This document shows, piece by piece, positions 9,159 to 16,845 of a stretch of DNA of 64,000 nt; position 1 is the first letter of the stretch; the number at the start of each line of letters is the position of its first letter. The position numbers were made by a program, and so were the translations under genes. Source of the DNA: Planctomycetia bacterium (lineage in GTDB: Bacteria; Planctomycetota; Planctomycetia; Pirellulales; Thermoguttaceae); NCBI GenBank assembly GCA_030539295.1, contig JAUNSJ010000017.1, positions 1-64,000 of the forward strand, given 5' to 3'. The notes beneath the pieces are model-generated. The model did not search any database and had not been told where the DNA came from. It saw only the letters and a program-made list of their open reading frames with translations.

Positions 9159-9268
9159 AATGTATGGCTCTCTGTCCCGAACTAAGGGTAGCAGAACGCG
9201 GAAATGGACAGCAACCGCGTCGTCCCCAACGGTTGATAATTCTCTTCCGGCTTTTACGTCGGAATCGA
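9159..9268 (-). repeat. inverted, shortened copy of the A/B repeat
   Basis: The reverse complement reads CTCGATTCCGACGTAAAAGC..., then ...GAGAATTATCAACCGTTGGG... and ends GGGACAGAGAGCCATACATT, matching units A and B with an internal loss of roughly 50 bases. Its outer end touches the 80-bp repeat exactly (9268/9269). The DUF4838 gene is therefore flanked by this copy and unit B in opposite orientation. Confidence 0.78.
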
Positions 9269-9348
9269 GTCACCTTCTGGTGCGTTGACCGTCAGGGCCA
9301 AGGCATGACGAACGTTCTGCGTCTGAACGTCTAGACCGGCGCCGGCGT
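9269..9348 (+). repeat. 80-bp direct repeat, right copy
   Basis: Identical to 5923-6002. It carries a second, orphan copy of the sialidase-like C-terminus (ending TNVLRLNV) and also the stop and last codons of the minus-strand deacetylase-like gene. In this block the two stop codons share CTAG, so the two genes could once have been convergent neighbours overlapping by four bases. Confidence 0.93.
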
Positions 9349-10602
9349 GGGCGGGACACTGTAGAAACCGTCGTTGTGCCAGACCGGAGTGTATCCGTTT
9401 TCCGTCGCCAGAGCGATGGCGGCCTCCAGGCGGTCAAAGTGGTCGGGAATATACGCGGAGTAAAACGGCCAGAAGTATTGTTCATGTGTCAACATGTCCA
9501 GTACTTCCGCCGTGTTCGGATTGGCCATGGCCCGCTCAAGCTGCGGCCGCGTTTCTGACAGCGGGACCAGATTGCAAATGATATCCAGTTTGGAGAAGAC
9601 GAGGTCCGCCCCGAAATGATACCAGCCGTCATGCTCATGCAGATAGGAACAAACATCGTCCGGCAACTGAAAGGAAACGAGCCAGTCGTTATTCACTTTA
9701 TCGAAATACCCCGAAAGACAGCGGCAGTCACGCTCCTTAAAAACATGATACGCATTCGGTCGAACGGTTCCCCAATGGACAATTCCGCACGGAGCGTATG
9801 CCGAACCCGCAAACCGCTTTAATTGCTCGGCCACCAGGTCGAAATCTTGCGCCAGCTTCTCCGAACTCGCGTTCTTATACGGCTCGTTGGGAAATTCATT
9901 CTCCGCATGAAACGTCAGTCGCAGCCAGTCAGAACTTTCCTCCCATTGGTCCTTATACCGGTCAGACATCATGGCAAGCTGAAAGTCACGCTCAGGCGTC
10001 GAATTAAAACAGTTCAGTGCAAATTTCGTTCCGTACTTGTCGTGTAATTTTCGCAAGCCGGCCAAATAGGCACAATCGAAAATCGAGTCGTACTGCTTCT
10101 GATGGATGTCGCGCAGGAAAAAGATATTGTCGTCGATCTGGAACCGATAGCGTTTAAAAGAGTCCGCCAGCCAAATAACGCGAACGGTACGAGTCTCCTG
10201 CTTGCCCTCAACGGAGCAGGTCGCCTTGATTACGGACGTGCGGTCGCTAAGGGCAATAATGCCGGTGAAATGCGTGCCGTCCCGCTCTGCCTTCTGCTCC
10301 TTGCCACTGCAGGAAATGGTTACGACCGCTCCTTCCGGCGCCCGCCCTGTCAGGCGAACCAAGAGTTGCTTAAGACCCTGCTCGTTTGTCGCGACCCCTT
10401 CGACCGGACGACCATGCCGCTGGTGTAAAATAGCGCCGTCGAACGGCTCAAGAATGGCAAAAACGTCGCTCGCCGACTTGTCGTCACTCGTGTCAGCAGC
10501 CGTGGAAGCCGCCTCACCTTCCGCGGCCAACAGGAGACCACCTGACGTTAGAAAAAGCCCGGAGGAAACGGATAGACACCGAAGAAAATCTCGTCGTTTC
10601 AT
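9331..10602 (-). CDS. exported polysaccharide-deacetylase-like protein
   Basis: 423 residues. MKRRDFLRCLSVSSGLFLTSGG resembles a Tat-type signal peptide. Residues 50-150 look like an Ig-like beta domain. From about residue 150 the sequence (YRFQIDDNIFFLRDI, KYGTKFALNCF, WLRLTFHAENEF) has the spacing of a NodB/polysaccharide-deacetylase-type beta/alpha barrel, with an Asp pair early and an His/Glu strand later, but the metal ligands are not certain. Probably acts on a carbohydrate outside the cytoplasm. Last of three minus-strand genes, 44 bases after the LptB-like gene. The final codons lie in the 80-bp repeat. Confidence 0.65.
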   Translation of the reverse strand: MKRRDFLRCLSVSSGLFLTSGGLLLAAEGEAASTAADTSDDKSASDVFAILEPFDGAILHQRHGRPVEGVATNEQGLKQLLVRLTGRAPEGAVVTISCSGKEQKAERDGTHFTGIIALSDRTSVIKATCSVEGKQETRTVRVIWLADSFKRYRFQIDDNIFFLRDIHQKQYDSIFDCAYLAGLRKLHDKYGTKFALNCFNSTPERDFQLAMMSDRYKDQWEESSDWLRLTFHAENEFPNEPYKNASSEKLAQDFDLVAEQLKRFAGSAYAPCGIVHWGTVRPNAYHVFKERDCRCLSGYFDKVNNDWLVSFQLPDDVCSYLHEHDGWYHFGADLVFSKLDIICNLVPLSETRPQLERAMANPNTAEVLDMLTHEQYFWPFYSAYIPDHFDRLEAAIALATENGYTPVWHNDGFYSVPPTPAPV

Positions 10603-10646
10603 GGAAATACCTTTCTGACTTGGTGAACGCTGGGGTGGCGTGTGTG

Positions 10647-11867
10647 TTATTTGGAGGGATATTTGTGCTGGTCGGGAGCCTTTCGGTTCAAGGTTAAGGA
10701 TCGTTTCTTCCGCGACTCTCCGGTTACCAGTTCGGAATCGTCTGCGTACTCATCGAAAATTCCTTTTCGGGCAGGACGTTCAACCCGGAACTCGCCGGCG
10801 GGAAAAACTCGCGACTCCGGCACCGTATAGCCGCCGCGTGACTCGCCCGTCTGACATGACTCGTCGCCATCGTGCGTTTTGGCCGCCTTCGCGCGACGAA
10901 AGAATCCCCACCCACTGGGCGCCGATGGCCGCTCGGCAGACGATTCCAGAGTTCTGGGCAGGGCCGGCGCCGGGGAATCGACCCGTTCTGCGGTAACGTT
11001 ATTCAGATCATAACCCGTTCTCGTCATTGGAGTTACTTTACTGCGGTCAGCACGCCTCGACGCAGAGGTCGGCGTTGGCGCAACCGGCGGCATGCCCGGC
11101 GGCAGAGTCTTATCGCCAAAGTACCGTTTCCGTGCCTCTTCGTTCGAGAGCACCTCCAGGGGCGTCCCCGAGCAGAGAACCTGGCCGTCGTCTATAACGT
11201 AGCTCCGGTGCGTTATCTCCAGCGTTTCGTCCACCTGATGGTCCGTAATCAAAACGGCAATTCCTTCCTCGGACAAATCGCGTATGACGTTTTGTATCTC
11301 TTTAACCGTGAGCGGGTCCACATTGGCAAACGGCTCGTCCAGCAGAAGTACTTTCGGATTCGACAGCAGTGCCCGGGCTATCTCAAGTCGACGACGCTCA
11401 CCGCCCGACAGACCCCCTGTCCCCCCTTGACCAACGACCGTGTGCCGCACTTTCTCCAAGTGGAATTTTTCCAGCAGCTCCGCGCACTTCCGCTTCTGCT
11501 CCGCCCAGCCCATGCCGAGCATCTCCATCATAATATAGAGATTCTTTTCCGTCGTCAGGGCACCAAAGACACTTCGGTCTTGTGGTAAATACCCCATCTT
11601 ACCCTCTTTCGCACGCCGGTACATCGGCCAGTCGGTCACATCGACACTTCCGAGCCAGACTTTCCCCTCGTTGGCCGGGATAAGACCGCAGGTCATACGA
11701 AAGCTGGTCGTCTTCCCGGCCCCATTGGCACCCAAAAGGCCAACCACTTCCCCCTCGTGCACGCGAAAGCTGACCCCTTTAACCACCGTGCGCGGGCCAT
11801 ACTTCTTGACCAGTCCGCTGGTTTCCAGGACAATATCGCGATCCGTCAGGGATGAAGTGTTTAACAT
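10647..11867 (-). CDS. lptB: LPS-export-type ABC ATPase (LptB-like) with C-terminal extension
   Basis: 406 residues from the ATG at 11867, six bases after AAGGA; a TTG further upstream is less likely. The first ~245 residues are a complete ABC ATPase: Walker A GANGAGKTT (46-54), the Q-loop, signature LSGGERRRLEIARALL, Walker B LLLDEPFANVD and switch His in TDHQ. The closest family is LptB, which powers lipopolysaccharide extraction from the inner membrane with LptFG. Residues ~250-406 form an unusual Pro/Ser/Arg-rich, probably disordered tail (LptB is normally ~240 residues). Co-transcribed with the SDR gene 27 bases upstream. A branched-chain amino acid transporter ATPase is an alternative reading. 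Confidence 0.85.
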   Translation of the reverse strand: MLNTSSLTDRDIVLETSGLVKKYGPRTVVKGVSFRVHEGEVVGLLGANGAGKTTSFRMTCGLIPANEGKVWLGSVDVTDWPMYRRAKEGKMGYLPQDRSVFGALTTEKNLYIMMEMLGMGWAEQKRKCAELLEKFHLEKVRHTVVGQGGTGGLSGGERRRLEIARALLSNPKVLLLDEPFANVDPLTVKEIQNVIRDLSEEGIAVLITDHQVDETLEITHRSYVIDDGQVLCSGTPLEVLSNEEARKRYFGDKTLPPGMPPVAPTPTSASRRADRSKVTPMTRTGYDLNNVTAERVDSPAPALPRTLESSAERPSAPSGWGFFRRAKAAKTHDGDESCQTGESRGGYTVPESRVFPAGEFRVERPARKGIFDEYADDSELVTGESRKKRSLTLNRKAPDQHKYPSK

Positions 11868-11894
11868 GGGCAATCCTTGCAAAATAGTTAAAAT

Positions 11895-12680
11895 CTAAAA
11901 CCAGCTGGCGGTAAATCCACCGTCCACATAGACAATGGAGCCGGTTATATAGCTTCCGGCCTTCTGCGAGAGTAGAAGAATCGCCGCGCCCACAAGTTCG
12001 GCCGGATTTCCGTACCGCTTCATGGGCGTCCCGTTCATAATATTCTCAACTCGTTTTTCGTCAAGGAGTTTCCGATTCTGCTCCGCCGGGAAGAAGCCTG
12101 GGCAAATGGCGTTGCACCGAATATTAGCCGGAGCCACTTCCTGGGCTATATTGCGTGTCAAATTCACCACAGCCGCTTTCGAGGCGGCGTAAGCAAAAAC
12201 ACGCGACAAGGGCCGCGCCGAATTCACACTCCCAATATTCAGGATGGAACCGCCTCCGGTCGTCTCCATCGACTCAATAAAGACCTGGCATGCCATCATG
12301 GTTCCCTTCAGATTGACCGCCATGATCTTGTCCCACTGGTCCGGGTCAACCTCGACAAAGGCATTGCCGACATTGATCCCGGCACAATTGACCAGCATAT
12401 CGACCTTGCCCGTTATCTTAAGCGATTCGGCCAGCAATTGGCGAAGCGAGTCCTTATCCGTCACGTTCACCGTGGCCCAGGTCGCCGAAATTCCCTCTTG
12501 CTCAAGCTGCGCAACCGCCTTCTGACATGCCTCCGCGTTCATATCGGCCACGACGATCTTCGCCCCGGCCTTACCGATTCCCGTCGAAAGACAGAGGCCC
12601 AACGCCCCTGCCCCTCCGACGACTACCGCTACCTGTCCTTCAAGTCCAAACAAATCCGACAGAAACTCACTACTACTCAT
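11895..12680 (-). CDS. SDR-family NAD(P)-dependent oxidoreductase
   Basis: 261 residues, a classical short-chain dehydrogenase. The cofactor loop is GGAGALG at 22-28 (first Thr of the usual TGxxxGxG replaced), followed by the acidic VADMN that favours NAD. Further on are NCAG (98-101), catalytic Ser151, and Tyr164-x3-Lys168 (YAASK). The C-terminal ITGSIVYVDGGF is standard. The sequence is closest in feel to gluconate 5-dehydrogenase or mannonate oxidoreductase-type sugar SDRs; the substrate is not determinable. First gene of the minus-strand set SDR, lptB-like, deacetylase-like. Confidence 0.88.
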   Translation of the reverse strand: MSSSEFLSDLFGLEGQVAVVVGGAGALGLCLSTGIGKAGAKIVVADMNAEACQKAVAQLEQEGISATWATVNVTDKDSLRQLLAESLKITGKVDMLVNCAGINVGNAFVEVDPDQWDKIMAVNLKGTMMACQVFIESMETTGGGSILNIGSVNSARPLSRVFAYAASKAAVVNLTRNIAQEVAPANIRCNAICPGFFPAEQNRKLLDEKRVENIMNGTPMKRYGNPAELVGAAILLLSQKAGSYITGSIVYVDGGFTASWF

Positions 12681-13122
12681 TTTGCACGGTCCTTATATAT
12701 AATGTCTTTATGCGACGAATTGTGCCCATCTGCTTACGAGAACAAACAGGAACGCACCCATCCGCCGCAGCAGCAAGAACAACCACTTCTCTACTAATAT
12801 ATCCTATTTCCGAATCCCCTCCAAGCCCATCTTAACAAAAAAGTTCGAAAAAGTGCCCGAAACCAAGGCCGTGGCCGCGAGAAATCGTAATTGCTTAATA
12901 TTCTTATTTATCCTATTTTGTTTATTTTATTTACATTCCACAAAAGACGATAAAAAAATCCGATTTCTTATAAGAAAATAGTCAGGGAGAATATTTATGA
13001 TTCAACTGGTACAGATAAAACATCCGATAGTATCGTTACAGCCGTAAGTGTGCAGACGGTCAAACCGTTTGCCAAACCATTTTGTGTTGAATGACCATGT
13101 GAATAGAGGTGGGTACAAGACC
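12681..13122. other. intergenic, divergent promoter region
   Basis: 442 bases between the minus-strand SDR gene and the plus-strand outer-membrane-type gene; no gene seen. Very AT-rich from 12890 to 12990, with a 14-base perfect palindrome TTTCTTATAAGAAA at 12964-12977 that could be an operator, and an AT-rich motif TATTTTGTTTATTTTA (12914-12929) that recurs at 16639 and 27346. Confidence 0.5.
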
Positions 13123-14679
13123 ATGTCTCGAATCAGCTTAAAACTCGTAATTGCCAGTTTAGTCATTGCGATGACGACGGCGACCGCTCAGGCGCAGATG
13201 CAACAGATGAGATTGTTTTCTCCATTTCCAGACTGTCAGTTTGGGGGAGGGAACTACATGAACGAAGGATTCTATGGGACCGTCGGTTATGGTGTGCAGA
13301 TTATTTCCTTGCCGCCAGACCAAATAATAGGCGACCCCTACGATGGATCCGGTTCTCAAATTGCCGTCTCGAACGCGATAGGCGGCAGCAACCAGACCTC
13401 GGTCATTACTTCCGTACCGATCGCCAGTCAAATGACGACCGGTTCGCTGGAGAGTAAGTGGGTAACAGCTTCGGAGTTTGAAGTTGGTAACCAGCAGGGG
13501 CATCATGGTTGGTCAGTAAAAGGAACAATCCTTTCGCCGCAGCGTTACAGCGTTGACGGATTCGATGCCGGAGTCGTCATAGAAGACCCGGCGGTCGTTG
13601 ACGTCAGTCAGTTCCAGCTTGCCACCAGTGGTGCGAATCTGGGTAACTACTACGTCTGGAAGGGGCGTGACTCCATTTCGCCTGACACGGCCTATCTGGT
13701 CCAGGTCAAAGGCGGTTCGTCCGCACAGATCGGGCGACTCTGGGGTATCATTGGGCTTTATGGCTCCGGGACAAGCGAAAGCTCCTACAGTGGTGGTGGC
13801 TCTTCCTCCGGAAATGAAGATTCGGAAGAGAATCTCTATGCCTTTGTCCCCATGCCGCTGACCTACGAAACGTTTAACGTAAAGTACAATACGAACTACT
13901 ACAGCGTTGAAGCGATGTATAACTACCGCTTCCACCCGTTCCGTCGCGGGACCCTTGAGTTCCTCGCCGGGGTTCGGTACAGCAGTCTGGAGGATGAATT
14001 GCAGTTCTTCGGTCACTCGACGACCAAGACGACGACAGAATACAGCGATACACGTATCGAAATTCTGCAAACGGGAACACAATCCTCATCCGGAGGCCAG
14101 GCCGTTACCTCGACTTCCCAGGACTTCGTGAGCAACTCGGAAGATCAAACTTATGAAGTTGGTGCCGACTTGGGCTACTCCCGCTGGACGTTCTCCGCGC
14201 AGAACCATATCGTCGGTCCCCAGTTCGGACTACGATACACCGTCTCGAACAATCGATGGCGGTTCATGAACGAAACGAAGTTCTTCGCCGGTATCAACCG
14301 TCAGAACATTCGTGGCTACGGCGACCTCGGACTCAAGCCGTCTTCGACTCAGAATACCAACCTGACCCAGACGAACGGCACTCCGCTGTACGCTCCTATC
14401 AATACGGTCCAGAACTACTTCAACTACTCCAGTCACTACACCTACTTCACACCTGGTGTCAATACGAAGTTTGAAGCCGCTTGGAACTGGACTCGCGTTC
14501 TCTCCTTCAAGTTCGGGTATGAACTGACCTGGCTTGACAACATTGCACGCTCCTGTGCCACGAACGATTACCGGATGAACGAAGATGGTACCATCTTCGG
14601 CGTCAAGGAAAACAAAGACGACCGAATGTTCGGGACCTTTATTCACGGAGCCATGTTTACTATCTGTGTCAATAGATAG
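13123..14679 (+). CDS. probable outer-membrane beta-barrel protein
   Basis: 518 residues from the ATG at 13123 (GAGGTGGG upstream), chosen because it begins an ordinary signal peptide MSRISLKLVIASLVIAMTTA with cleavage after AQA. The mature part is rich in Gly, Ser, Tyr and Thr with alternating hydrophobic residues. Phrases such as TLEFLAGVRYSSLEDEL, WRFMNETKFFAGINRQ and FKFGYELTWLDNIARS are typical of the planctomycete outer-membrane barrel family that ends in a short aromatic strand. No catalytic motif is visible; a porin or structural envelope role is likely. Confidence 0.7.
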   Translation: MSRISLKLVIASLVIAMTTATAQAQMQQMRLFSPFPDCQFGGGNYMNEGFYGTVGYGVQIISLPPDQIIGDPYDGSGSQIAVSNAIGGSNQTSVITSVPIASQMTTGSLESKWVTASEFEVGNQQGHHGWSVKGTILSPQRYSVDGFDAGVVIEDPAVVDVSQFQLATSGANLGNYYVWKGRDSISPDTAYLVQVKGGSSAQIGRLWGIIGLYGSGTSESSYSGGGSSSGNEDSEENLYAFVPMPLTYETFNVKYNTNYYSVEAMYNYRFHPFRRGTLEFLAGVRYSSLEDELQFFGHSTTKTTTEYSDTRIEILQTGTQSSSGGQAVTSTSQDFVSNSEDQTYEVGADLGYSRWTFSAQNHIVGPQFGLRYTVSNNRWRFMNETKFFAGINRQNIRGYGDLGLKPSSTQNTNLTQTNGTPLYAPINTVQNYFNYSSHYTYFTPGVNTKFEAAWNWTRVLSFKFGYELTWLDNIARSCATNDYRMNEDGTIFGVKENKDDRMFGTFIHGAMFTICVNR

Positions 14680-14952
14680 AAATCCACAACGGGTGGCCGG
14701 CTTCACACCCTGGCCACTTGCACTAACTTTACCACTTCACTCGTATCCCCATACTCGGCCGTTCAGGCTGACTGAAGTGGTTATGTATTGTGTCGGTAGT
14801 ACAATTCAAAGACGACTTCCAGAACTAACCAGAGCATAGTAAGTGACGTCTTTCGTTTTCGCAGAGCTTGATTCTCGGAGAATTCGGCCACGTCGAAGCG
14901 AAATTCATGTGTGGATTGTCCTTCAACAATTATGGTTTGATGGTCATGGCTG

Positions 14953-14994
14953 ATGGAATGAAAACTTCAATTGAGGTTTTCATTCCATTTTTTT
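14953..14994 (+). terminator. strong intrinsic terminator
   Basis: ATGGAATGAAAAC (14953-14965) pairs perfectly with GTTTTCATTCCAT (14976-14988) around a 10-base loop, followed by seven T. It lies 274 bases after the outer-membrane gene and 91 bases beyond the end of the convergent fmt gene. The interval 14680-14952 holds no protein gene; it is either a long 3' UTR or contains a small RNA. Confidence 0.88.
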
Positions 14995-15084
14995 GCGCTC
15001 TGTTCGCCGCCAATCTGTTCCGCTGCATATGCCTTCTCAACGCTGCGGCCGCCATACCCCATAAACCGCGTGTTCCAGATTCCG

Positions 15085-16032
15085 CTAAGAAAGTATATCG
15101 CCCTTCTTGACTTTGTAGCCGCGCAAAAAGGCACTGGCCTCCATACGCCTCTTACCCGCTGGCTGTACGTATCCTATTCGCACCGCGCCGTCGCCTGTCG
15201 CTACGATCAAGGCCTCGCCCGTCGCTTCCAGAACGGTGCCCGGCTCGCCCTGGCCCGCCGCAGGCTCAAGCGAACTGAGTATGAGCAGAACCGGCTCACC
15301 TCCCTTACCGTCAGGCCGCAACCACGTCGTGTACGTCTTGGGCCAGGGCTGCATGGCTCGATATTGGTTGACCACCTCGCGCGTCGTTCGGTCCCACTTC
15401 AGACGCCCTTCTTCTTTCCGCAACTTCGGGGCACGCGAAACCCGACTCTGGTCCTGACCACAGGCAGAAAGCGTTCCACCTTCCAATCGACGAACGCTGT
15501 CCAGCACAAGCGGCGCACCCAGTCGTGACAGCCGCGATTCCACCTCGACCGCCGTGTCCGCCATACTCGGGATATAAGATACCGTTGCGACAACCGGGCC
15601 TGCGTCGACCTCGGGCGTTATATGCAGAATACTCACCCCCAATCGCGTATCTCCTGCCGCCAGTGCCCGATTGATCGGGGCCGCGCCTCGCCAGGCCGGC
15701 AAAAGGGAACCATGAAGATTCAAACCGCCGTAGCGCGGCATGGAAATAACCTCCGCCGACAGAATCTTACCATAGTCACAGACGAAAATTACGTCCGGCG
15801 CCAGCTCCCGCAGCAGAGCAAGGCCTTCGGGTGAGTTTATGTCGGCCGGCTCATAAATCGGAATCTTATGCGCGATCGCCAAGTCCCGCAATGGGAAGAC
15901 ACGCTCCGCCGCCGAACGCCCTTTTTCCCGCTTCGGCATGGTTATCAGTCCGACGATCTCCTGTTCCGAGTTCAGAAGTTCCTTAAACGACGGGAGGATA
16001 AACCCGCCTGTCCCCATGACCACGACTCTCAT
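15085..16032 (-). CDS. fmt: methionyl-tRNA formyltransferase
   Basis: 315 residues. It transfers a formyl group from 10-formyl-tetrahydrofolate to Met-tRNA(fMet), giving the initiator tRNA. The N-terminal Rossmann-like catalytic domain shows MGTGGF at the start and the core motif NLHGSLLPAWRGAAPI, with Asn106 and His108. Asp143 sits in EVDAGPVV; these match the catalytic Asn-His-Asp of Fmt. The C-terminal OB-type tRNA-binding domain follows from about residue 205 (SRAPKLRKEEGRLKWD). Length is normal for the family. The gene stands alone here; def is not adjacent. Confidence 0.95.
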   Translation of the reverse strand: MRVVVMGTGGFILPSFKELLNSEQEIVGLITMPKREKGRSAAERVFPLRDLAIAHKIPIYEPADINSPEGLALLRELAPDVIFVCDYGKILSAEVISMPRYGGLNLHGSLLPAWRGAAPINRALAAGDTRLGVSILHITPEVDAGPVVATVSYIPSMADTAVEVESRLSRLGAPLVLDSVRRLEGGTLSACGQDQSRVSRAPKLRKEEGRLKWDRTTREVVNQYRAMQPWPKTYTTWLRPDGKGGEPVLLILSSLEPAAGQGEPGTVLEATGEALIVATGDGAVRIGYVQPAGKRRMEASAFLRGYKVKKGDILS

Positions 16033-16222
16033 GCCTGCCGCTTTCTCCGCCTTATGTGATTATTTTAACTCTACTTGCGCCGTTCAGATTACAAACTCAA
16101 ACGCAACCTCAACCCGCTGCGGAGCCTGTAAAAATCTTCCGCAAAACAGAAGACACATCCGCTATCCCTGTATGAATATATCATGCTCTGAACCGGTTGT
16201 CAAGACGTTCCCGACTGGTTAT

Positions 16223-16324
16223 GTTCCCGACTGCTTGCAGGTCGGGAACCAGCAATAACGAAAACATTCACCCTTCACAACGCACAGCCCCGGTTTCGCC
16301 ATTCCACCATCATAACCCCACCGC
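16223..16324 (+). repeat. 102-bp direct repeat, copy 1
   Basis: Starts with a small palindrome, GTTCCCGAC...GTCGGGAAC, that can form a 9-bp hairpin, and continues through ...CCAGCAATAACGAAAACATT.... Copy 2 at 16356-16457 differs at three positions. A related 36-base piece lies inverted at 43572-43607. Confidence 0.9.
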
Positions 16325-16355
16325 CAACCTTATAAAAAACAACCCGACTGCTCCC

Positions 16356-16457
16356 GTTCCCGACTGCTTGCAGGTCGGGAACCAGCAATAACGAAAACAT
16401 TCACCCTTCACAACGCACAGCCCCGGATTCGCCATTCCGCCATCATAGCCCCACCGC
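16356..16457 (+). repeat. 102-bp direct repeat, copy 2
   Basis: Same unit as 16223-16324, offset 133 bases, with three substitutions (T/A, A/G, A/G). The 31 bases between the copies are unrelated. The unit has no open frame and looks like an intergenic palindromic element. Confidence 0.9.
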
Positions 16458-16718
16458 GTCAGCGCGACCGGTTTTGACACGGACCTCCGCGATCCTTCGC
16501 GTCCCTCAGCGTGCTACATAATCTCTTAAAATAGAACTGGTTATGGATACCGAACCCGGTTTCTGGAGCTTGTTGGCAGATAGGCGTTCATTCCTCTCGT
16601 TGTTGCTGGGTCGTGACCTGCTGTATGGACAATCTACTTATTTTGTCTATTTTATCTATAATTCGCAATTGTTTGTTTGCACTGCCGCTCTCCAATATTC
16701 CTCTTCCAGAAACTGCTC
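16458..16718. other. intergenic region upstream of the glycosyltransferase cluster
   Basis: No gene supported. Together with the repeats it makes an 813-base gap between fmt and the glycosyltransferases. It holds an AT-rich motif (16630-16654) whose 25 bases match 27337-27361 with three differences. Confidence 0.5.
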
Positions 16719-16748
16719 TTGACCAAAAAGAACAGGATGTGGTAGAAT
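16719..16748 (+). promoter_or_regulatory. putative promoter of the glycosyltransferase cluster
   Basis: TTGACC (16719-16724), 18-base spacer, TAGAAT (16743-16748) preceded by TGG, giving an extended -10. It would place the transcript start about 90 bases before the first glycosyltransferase. Confidence 0.55.
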
Positions 16749-16845
16749 GGTCGATATTACAAGGGAGGAGCCTGCTCATTGATTCGGAATCAGTCGAGCC
16801 TGACAGGGTCGCAGCCCTTACAACTACAGAATCATCGTACGTAAA

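Noticed and set aside
5923-9348. Insertion sequence or integron cassette
   Set aside because: No transposase, integrase or typical short target duplication is present. Left as an unexplained repeat-bounded cassette.
14868-15110. 80-codon frame between the outer-membrane gene and fmt
   Set aside because: It runs through the strong terminator at 14953-14994 and into fmt on the other strand. No ribosome site.
16223-16457. Possible CRISPR array
   Set aside because: Only two units of 102 bases with 31 unrelated bases between, no cas genes, and a third copy inverted far away.
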